DNA of 64,000 bases from assembly GCA_036971475.1 (NCBI GenBank), contig JBAIZL010000002.1, positions 329,476,145-329,540,144 on the forward strand, given 5' to 3'. The position numbers and the translations under genes are program-made. Within the stretch, counting starts at the first letter, position 1. Every line of letters starts with the position of its first letter. The notes under the pieces are model-generated. The model was not told the origin of the DNA, ran no database searches, and saw nothing but the letters and a program-made list of their open reading frames with translations. Positions 56,901 through 64,000 of the stretch are shown piece after piece. Origin of the DNA: Prosapia bicincta. Taxonomy: Eukaryota; Arthropoda; Insecta; Hemiptera; Cercopidae.

Positions 56901-58440
56901 ACATCTTATTTTGCCCATACATATCCTTCCACTGGGATACATCCCCGCTAGATTGTATCTATGTCATCTCAACTTAACATTTCACACATATATCTTTCAG
57001 TATTACCCTTGTCATATTACATCTTATTTTGCCCTTACATATCCCTCCAATGGGATACATCCCCGCTAGATAGTATCTATGTCATCACAACCTAACATTT
57101 CCCACATATATCTTTCAGGAGTACGCTTGTCATATTACATCTTATTTTGCCCATACATATCCTTCCAATTGGATACATCCCCGCTAGATCGTATCTATGT
57201 CATCTCAACCTAACATTTCACACATATATCTTTCAGTATTACCCTTGTCATATTACATCTTATTTTGCCCATACATATCCCTCCACTGGGATACATTCTC
57301 GCTAGATTGTATCTATGTCATCTCAACCTAACATTTCACACATATATCTTTCAGTATTACCCTTGTCATATTACATCTTATTTTGCCCTTACATATCCCT
57401 CCAATGGGATCCATCCCCGCTAGGTAGTATCTATGTCATCACAACCTAACATTTCCCACATATATCTTTCAGGAGTACGCTTGTCATATTACATTTTATT
57501 TTGCCCTTACATATCCCTCCAATGGGATACATTCCCGCTAGATAGTATCTATGTCATCACAACCCAACATTTCCCACATATATATTTCAGTAGTACGCTT
57601 GTCATATTATATCTTATATTGCCCTTACATATCCCTCCAATGGGATACATCCCCGCAAGATAGTATCTATGTCATCACAACCTAACATTTCACACATATA
57701 TCTTTCGGTAGTAACCTTGTCATATTACATCTTATTTTGCCCATACATATCCTTCCACTGGGATACATCCCCGCTAGATAGTATCTATGTCATCTCAACT
57801 TAACATTTCACACATATATCTTTCAGTATTACCCTTGTCATATTACATCTTATTTTGCCCTTACATATCCCTCCAATGGGATACATCCCCGCTAGATAGT
57901 ATCTATGTCATCACAACCTAACATTTCCCACATATATCTTTCAGGAGTACGCTTGTCATATTACATCTTATTTTGCCCATACATATCCTTCCAATTGGAT
58001 ACATCCCCGCTAGATCGTATCTATGTCATCTCAACTTAACATTTCACACATATATCTTTCAGTATTACCCTTGTCATATTACATCTTATTTTGCCCATAC
58101 ATATCCCTCCACTGGGATACATTCTCGCTAGATTGTATCTATGTCATCTCAACCTAACATTTCACACATATATCTTTCAGTATTACCCTTGTCATATTAC
58201 ATCTTATTTTGCCTATTCCTATCCCTACGCTGGGATACATCACCGCTAGATTGTATCTATGTCATCTCAAACTAACATTTGCCACATATCTCCTTCAGTA
58301 GAAATATTACATCCTACTTTGCCTTTATCCCTAGCTGGAATGAAAGTTTTCTTGATATCAATCAATACAGACATAATTAAATCCCCACACCCGTACTCCA
58401 TTTCGGCCAGATAGTATCCAAATCTCCTCAACCACTGATT
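41986..58440. repeat. 118-bp satellite array, about 139 units, with several higher-order repeats
   Basis: The unit contains GGGATACATCCCCGCTAGAT, AGTATCTATGTCATCTCAAC, CTAACATTTCCCACATATAT, CTTTCAGTAGTACGCTTGTC, ATATTACATCTTATTTTGCC and a CTTACATATCCCTCCAAT segment. Spacing is 118 bp through most of the array. The outermost units (before about 42,700 and after about 58,200) are the most divergent, as in typical satellites. Variant patterns recur at about 1,424-1,428 bp (12 units; 45,462/46,886 and 51,506/52,934), 1,299 bp (11 units; 54,481/55,780) and 826 bp (7 units; 56,607/57,433). Recurrent frames of 76-171 codons arise because stops are rare in one reading of the unit. They are not genes. 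Confidence 0.97.
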
Positions 58441-59006
58441 ATTAATATGGCTTTACCTAAGATTTTAGAAAAGTCATTGTTTTATACCTTCAGTTAAACT
58501 GAAAAGGGCGGTTAGCCCTTTTTTTTACACGGCAACCCAAGGCTCTCGAAAAAAGAATTTATAATGGCAACAAACGTCTTCCACAAGGCTGCCCTTAAAT
58601 AAGAGTAATGTAACATTAAATTCACAAAGTCACTTTTTATTCTTCGTCAGGGGCAAAATTGAGTTTATGTCTAGAACACAGACCCCATTAAGTTTTAATT
58701 AAACATTTTTTTGCCTACTATACTCAGTAAGTAATTATTTAATTTAGTGTTAAAAGAATTTTACCCACTTTGTGTTGAACGAGAATACGGGAATATTTTC
58801 TTGCAACGTAGTACATAATTTATACAAGATTTATTTTTAATGAACAATTAACGCTGTTGCCCAAAAAAAATTGACAAAACGTTTCCTAATAACTATGTTT
58901 TTAAAACTATGTTTTTTAGTTTATGTCATAAGTAGTTTTGACATAATTAATTGTAATTAATTTTCAAATTAAAAACTTTTTGTTGTGCCTTTAGAAGCTC
59001 TAAAGG

Positions 59007-59009
<3 letters not shown>
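58441..59009. other. no feature recognised
   Basis: AT-rich sequence after the satellite. Confidence 0.5.
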
Positions 59010-59780
<771 letters not shown>

Positions 59781-60985
59781 ACTGCAGAGCTGCAAACATA
59801 TGTGATGAAGTTCTACAGAATCTGTTGAATAAAACCAAAAACCGGCCAGCATATGAGCTGACAATGCAAAATCTTTTAAAACACTAATAACCGGCCAGCA
59901 TCTATGAGCTGACAATGCACAGAAACTGTTGTAAAACACTAATAACCGGCCACCATATGAGCTGAAAATGCACGGAAACTGTTGTAAAACACTAATAACC
60001 GGTCAGCACATGAGCTGACAATGCACGCAAACTGTTGCAGAGCTGCAAACATATGTGATGAAGTTCTACAGAATCTGTTGAATAAAACCAAAAACCGGCC
60101 AGCATATGAGCTGACAATGCACGCAAACTCTTTTAAAACACTAATAACCGGCCAGCATATGAGCTGACAATGCACGGAAACTGTTGTAAAGCACTAATAA
60201 CCGGCCAGCATATAAGCTGAAGTTCTACAGAATCTGTTGAATAAAACCAAAAAGCGACCAGCATATGAGGTGACGATGAACGGAAACTGTTGTAAAACAT
60301 TTATAACCGGCCAGCATATGAGCTGACAATGCACAGAAACTGTTGTAAACACTAATAACCGGCCAGCATATAAGCTGAAGTTCTACAGAATTCGTTGAAT
60401 AAAACCAAAAACCGGCCAGCATATAAGCTGACAATGCACGCAAACGGTTGTAAAACACTAATAACCGGCCAGCATATGAGCTGACAATGCACAGAATCTG
60501 TTGTAAAACACTAATAACCGGCCAGCATATGAGCTGACAATGCACGGAAACTGTACCTGCATCTTTTTATTAACATTTCCGGTCAGCACATGAGCTGACA
60601 ACGCACTGAAACTGTTGTAAAACACTAATAACCAGCCAGCATATGAGCTGAAGTTCTACAGAATCCTTTGTATAAAAAAACCGGCCAGCATATGAGCTGA
60701 CGATGTACGGACACTGTTGTAAAACACCACAAACTGGTAAGTATATGAGCTGAAATTCTACAAAAACTGTTAGAGAACGTCAAAAACCTTTGAAGAATGC
60801 CAAGAATTAGGCAGCATATGTGCTGAAGTTGTACAGAAACTGTAGAAAAACGCAAATAACTGGGAAATACATGAGGTGAAATTCTACAGAAACCGTTGAA
60901 AAACGCTAAGAACTGGGCACCATATGAGCTAAAGTTGTACAGAAACTGTTGAAAACGCCAAGAACTAACCAGCATATGAGCTGAA
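59781..60985. repeat. 53-bp tandem array, about 22 units
   Basis: Units of ACCGGCCAGCATATGAGCTG-ACAATGCACGGAAACTGTTG-TAAAACACTAATA repeat with 53-bp spacing in the best part, for example 60,428, 60,481 and 60,534. A variant unit with GAAGTTCTACAGAATCTGTT and AAAACCAAAA recurs. A block beginning AGAGCTGCAAACATATGTGA is duplicated 253 bp apart (59,787/60,040). Units decay towards 60,985. Confidence 0.93.
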
Positions 60986-61097
60986 GATGATGTGGACAAA
61001 GTATATTTAAATTCTACAACAATAGCATCAACATACTACAAATACAAATATGATCTACAAATAAAATTTAAAAAATGAAATTGAAATAACTGCTTAC

Positions 61098-61127
61098 CTT
61101 GAGAACCCACATACCGCGCCTTCTTCA
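61098..61127 (-). CDS. unc-13: unc-13 homologue, 30-nt second coding exon
   Basis: A 30-nt microexon on the minus strand lies between a strong acceptor (tttttgtttcag) and a strong donor (gtaagc). It reads TG-KKARYVGSQ-G, so it begins in phase 1 (G|TG) and ends in phase 1 (G|TG). This fits the end of the start exon at 63,958 and the beginning of the exon at 32,567. Its protein corresponds to the VKKA(K/R)-x-x-G-x-Q segment of the Munc13 C2A domain. Intron 1 (2,830 bp) is upstream. Intron 2 (28,530 bp) is downstream, and its first ~110 bp lead directly into a 53-bp minisatellite. Confidence 0.88.
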
Positions 61128-62148
61128 CTGAAACAAAAACAAAAAATCTAATTAATGGCTATCAAGTATTGACTAAAGGTAGGAATGACCTTGAAATGAG
61201 TGACTTTTGGGTGATTTTACAGAAGGAATCTGTTTAAATAGATGGATAGCATTGTTAAACAAGTAAAGTTGTATAACTCAAATGAATTTAATTGGGTACT
61301 AGTAATATTTGTTTTAAATTATTTCTTATTGAAATTGATTTTACTATCATTAACAGGTTTACTTCCATATCTTTCAAGTATAACATAATTTTGCATAATC
61401 AAACGGAATTGCATTACATTTCATGCAATATTATCAATTTTAATAATTCTTTGTAACTTTTAAATACATTTTATATCTTTATATTGTCAAAATTTGAATA
61501 TTCTAATTTTCATTAATATGCCTATTATTTATTATATAGATACTAATTTGCATTTTTCTGTACCTAACACATAATATAATGAAATTACTCTCATACGCGT
61601 TTCAATGACATTTCAACATCATTAGGAAGACTTACATAATCACAACTCCAAAAAACTTCATCAGTATTTGATTACGTAGTAGTCTTACTGATGATGGCAC
61701 AATTAATGAATCGCGTTTGAAAGTAGTTTAACGGATTAACGGAGCACAGTATATCGTTACATATTGCGTGATAACGATATGGGTATTCCTTAGTCCGGAT
61801 TAAAAAATTGCATTACGTATTACATGGATAAAAATGGGACAGTTTTTAGTCCGAATTAACTGCTCACGCTAAAGATAATGATTTAGATATAATTCTTAGT
61901 ACTTCTTTAGGCAGGCTTTATATTAAATGAGTGAAATTAATATAATGTAATGAAAAGGAAAAGATGTAGACCAAGGAAACCACACACGAGATAAGGACAG
62001 AAAGTGGAGAAAGAGGATTGCACTGATAGAGTCTTGAAAATTTATATTTTAAATGTAAAATATTTTTGCAGTTTCCTGTTCATGTAATAATCTTTTCCAA
62101 AATGCATCTGATATTAAAATAGACTGGCGAACGACAGTGGAAACAGTC

Positions 62149-62162
62149 GTTGCCATGGTAAC
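62149..62162. promoter_or_regulatory. RFX X-box-like palindrome
   Basis: GTTGCCATGGTAAC matches the RFX X-box form GTNRCC-N2-RGYAAC exactly. It lies in unc-13 intron 1. Related palindromes occur at 679-692, 10,121-10,134 and 23,336-23,349. Function is inferred from sequence only. Confidence 0.4.
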
Positions 62163-63066
62163 AGTACTGTTTATTGCTCCACCTCCCGCTGCCAAAGAAA
62201 ATCAACTCCAAATAATTCTAAACAAGATTGCTCAAGTGTTTCCGCCTCTTCACTTTCAACGTTTTTAGCAAACCTCGACAATTTGGAAATTTCCTTTACC
62301 GAGGGGGTTCAACAGTTAGGGCCTAATAGATTCAAAGTCGAGCGACAAAACAGCGTATTCCGATGAATTCTCGACGCATATTCGGTTTTGAAGCATGTTT
62401 TGGTTTACAAGAAAACCATGTTGTTTTGGTTTTTCATTATAGTATTAATATTTGGAGCAAAGCCGTTAAACCAACGCAGTTGCTACTAACGGCAACAATG
62501 AGTGCGATAACAAGTATGTTTCAGCTTGCGCACTGGCCTTGCTACCATTCGACCTAAGCAGGACAAAACGCACGCCGTTGGCTGATGTCGCTCAATACCT
62601 TGCGCTAACTGCTGCATCCGTGGAAACCCGCCACTTCATTAAGGGGAATGAACCTTGCAACATTCTTGTCGAAGCATCTCATCAGGGTACAGGAACTTTG
62701 CCTGTCACTGTTGCACTTGTTAAATATATGCTACTTCTCTAAGGATTTCCTATCGGGAAGTAAACTCTACGCTACCAAGGTAGTAGAATCCTGTTTGTTT
62801 TTAAATATTTATACACATATATTTTTAATTCGTCGAAATATTTCAAGACAACAAACATTATAATTTTCGTGACACAACTGTAAGTTTCGATGTTAGTACA
62901 CCTAACATCGCAAATTAGAAACATATTGTATATAAACTCCGTTTATATTATTAACGAAACGTTTCAGGTGAAACAAAATGGTTTTAATATTTTCAAGTGC
63001 ACAATTAACCGACAGTTTTATCAAACTCACACTCACAGTAGCTTCAGATACGCATTATAATGGAGT

Positions 63067-63590
63067 TACTTCAAATAACCAAAATTCAACTAACCAAAAT
63101 GTACGCAACCTTCAACTAACCAAAACACGCGACATTCAAATAATCGTAAGTGACTTCAACTAACCAAAGTGCACGAACTTCAACTGAAAGAAATGTTGCG
63201 GGTTATAGTTTTGCCGTTCCGCAGGCGTTCATCACACAACTTGAACTTAATATAATAAATGGGAAGTAATATTTTTGTAAATATCTAAACGTATTAGTTT
63301 TTATTATTACCTTTAAATTATTTCTCAAAATGCTACGGTTAACCTTTATCGCTATTAAAGTAAACGTAATACAGTAATATTATTCGCTTTGATTAGATCA
63401 TAGATCGTAAAATATCTTATTATAATTGTAAATAGTCGGAACGGCAATAAGAAAATCCGCAACATGTCTTTCTGTTGAAGTGTAATTTGGTTAGTTAAAG
63501 TCCGTACACTTTGGTTAGTTGAAGTCCGTGCACTTTCGTTTAGTTGAACGGCACGTATTTTGGTTGGTTGAATTTTGGTCATTTAAAGGC
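63067..63590. mobile_element. fold-back element with ~155-bp inverted repeats
   Basis: The left arm (63,067-63,221) and right arm (63,437-63,590) are inverted copies. They share ACCAAAATTCAAC ends, tandem ~22-bp units of TTCAACTAACCAAAGTGCAC, CGCAACAT and the inner CCGTTCCG/CGGAACGG. The ~215-bp middle is AT-rich with no coding capacity. Tandem repeats inside long inverted repeats are a feature of Foldback-type elements; family assignment is inference. Confidence 0.75.
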
Positions 63591-63957
63591 TACGTCATGC
63601 TATAATCAACTAGATACGTATAATACTTTGCGTTGGAAAGAGCCTGAAGATGGCATCAGAATGTGAACAAGCAAACAAACGTAAAAAACATTGCGTTTCG
63701 CCTTATGCGGCGGAGTAAAAGTGTCTTGGAATTATGTCTGATAGGTCATTATGTTAGAGGCAATCCTGTAATGAAGGAACTGTTGACACATTGCTTACAT
63801 CTATGTAAGGGTATAGAGGTGAACAGAAGATTTACATAGTTTGTACTTTGTTTTGGAGGAAACGTATGCAGTAGCGAAGGGTATAACGTACAGGGTAGGG
63901 CGAGCTCTATATGCGTTAGTGGTTTGGGGTAGGGATGGTCGATTCAGTGACTTTTAC
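63591..63957. other. intron sequence adjoining unc-13 start exon, no other feature
   Basis: This is the first ~370 bp of intron 1. It is less AT-rich and has no repeats. Confidence 0.5.
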
Positions 63958-63973
63958 CGGTTACTTTAGTCAT
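63958..63973 (-). CDS. unc-13: unc-13 homologue, first coding exon (start codon, C2A domain)
   Basis: Reading the minus strand, ATG ACT AAA GTA ACC G is followed by a donor gtaaaag. It encodes MTKVT plus the first base of a Val codon. The next exon begins TG AAG AAG, giving MTKVTVKKARYVGSQ, which has the form of the first C2A strand of UNC-13/Munc13 proteins, where C2A also sits at the extreme N terminus. An in-frame TAG lies 24 nt upstream of the ATG, which supports this start. The Kozak context is weak (T at -3). A possible acceptor (ttcctaag) just before the ATG means a further upstream exon cannot be excluded. The promoter and most of the 5' UTR lie beyond the right edge. Phase and homology are seen; the assignment of so short an exon is inference. 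Confidence 0.75.
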
Positions 63974-64000
63974 ATAGCTTAGGAATATGATCCTCTATCG

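Larger units (their letters stand above)
61128..63957 (-). other. unc-13 intron 1
   Basis: The 2,830-bp intron runs between the start exon and the 30-nt exon. It holds an inverted-repeat element (63,067-63,590) and a perfect RFX X-box-like palindrome at 62,149-62,162. Open frames at 62,363-62,863 have no recognisable domain and are treated as chance. I see no gene in 61,128-62,140 or 62,165-63,060. Confidence 0.8.

Noticed and set aside
43917..57663. Repeated frames of 60-171 codons reading like a membrane protein (HISFSSTLVILHLILP)
   Set aside because: They recur every few 118-bp units of a non-coding satellite. The period is not a multiple of three and there are no splice or initiation signals.
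41986..58440. CRISPR-like regular repeats
   Set aside because: Units are continuous with no unique spacers, and the host is a spliceosomal eukaryote.
58499..58526. AAAAGGGC-GGTTA-GCCC followed by eight T, like a Rho-independent terminator
   Set aside because: This is inside a eukaryotic intron with no Pol III gene upstream. A single short stem plus a T run is expected by chance in AT-rich DNA.
59939..60999. Minus-strand frames with MHCQLICWPVIS repeats
   Set aside because: They are translations of the 53-bp minisatellite.
62363..62863. Three overlapping plus-strand frames in intron 1
   Set aside because: No domain resemblance and mutually overlapping frames; no splice or start context supports a gene.

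Overview
The window is eukaryotic, AT-rich, intron-dominated DNA from an invertebrate, most likely an insect or other arthropod; the species cannot be fixed from the sequence. There is no bacterial-type gene organisation. Long microsatellites, several tandem arrays, a Helitron, a pogo/Tigger-like element, MITE-like inverted repeats and a decayed RT element fill most of it.

The one host gene I can support is on the minus strand: the 5' part of the coding region of an unc-13 (Munc13) homologue, the synaptic-vesicle priming factor. Four coding exons with matching splice phases (63,958-63,973; 61,098-61,127; 32,465-32,567; 11,661-11,778) join into 89 codons from an ATG. They cover most of the N-terminal C2A domain. 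The exons total 267 nt over more than 52 kb. Introns 1-3 are 2.8, 28.5 and 20.7 kb, and intron 4 runs off the left edge of the window.

Layout, left to right. 1-11.6 kb (intron 4): a possible exon at 2.24 kb, dispersed repeat family A, a pogo-like element and a degenerate Helitron stacked around TA/TG tracts (2.4-6.7 kb), a fold-back element at 8.1 kb, and repeats with a hammerhead-like core at 10.7-11.3 kb. 11.8-32.5 kb (intron 3): an 8-bp minisatellite, TG tracts, 28-bp and 34-bp minisatellites, family A copies, a 128-bp array abutting an RTE-type RT pseudogene whose 3' end is amplified into a ~137-bp array, and a MITE. 32.6-61.1 kb (intron 2): family A touching exon 3, a 61-bp array with higher-order structure, an uninterrupted (TG) tract of about 2.37 kb, a 16.4-kb 118-bp satellite with several higher-order repeats, and a 53-bp array ending about 110 bp from exon 2. 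61.1-64 kb (intron 1 and exon 1): a fold-back element about 0.4 kb from the start exon.

Most long open reading frames here are tandem repeats that lack stop codons, not genes. The most interesting features are the dispersed unc-13 C2A exons inside satellite-filled introns, the retrotransposon tail turned into a tandem array, and the very long sense-strand CA tract.
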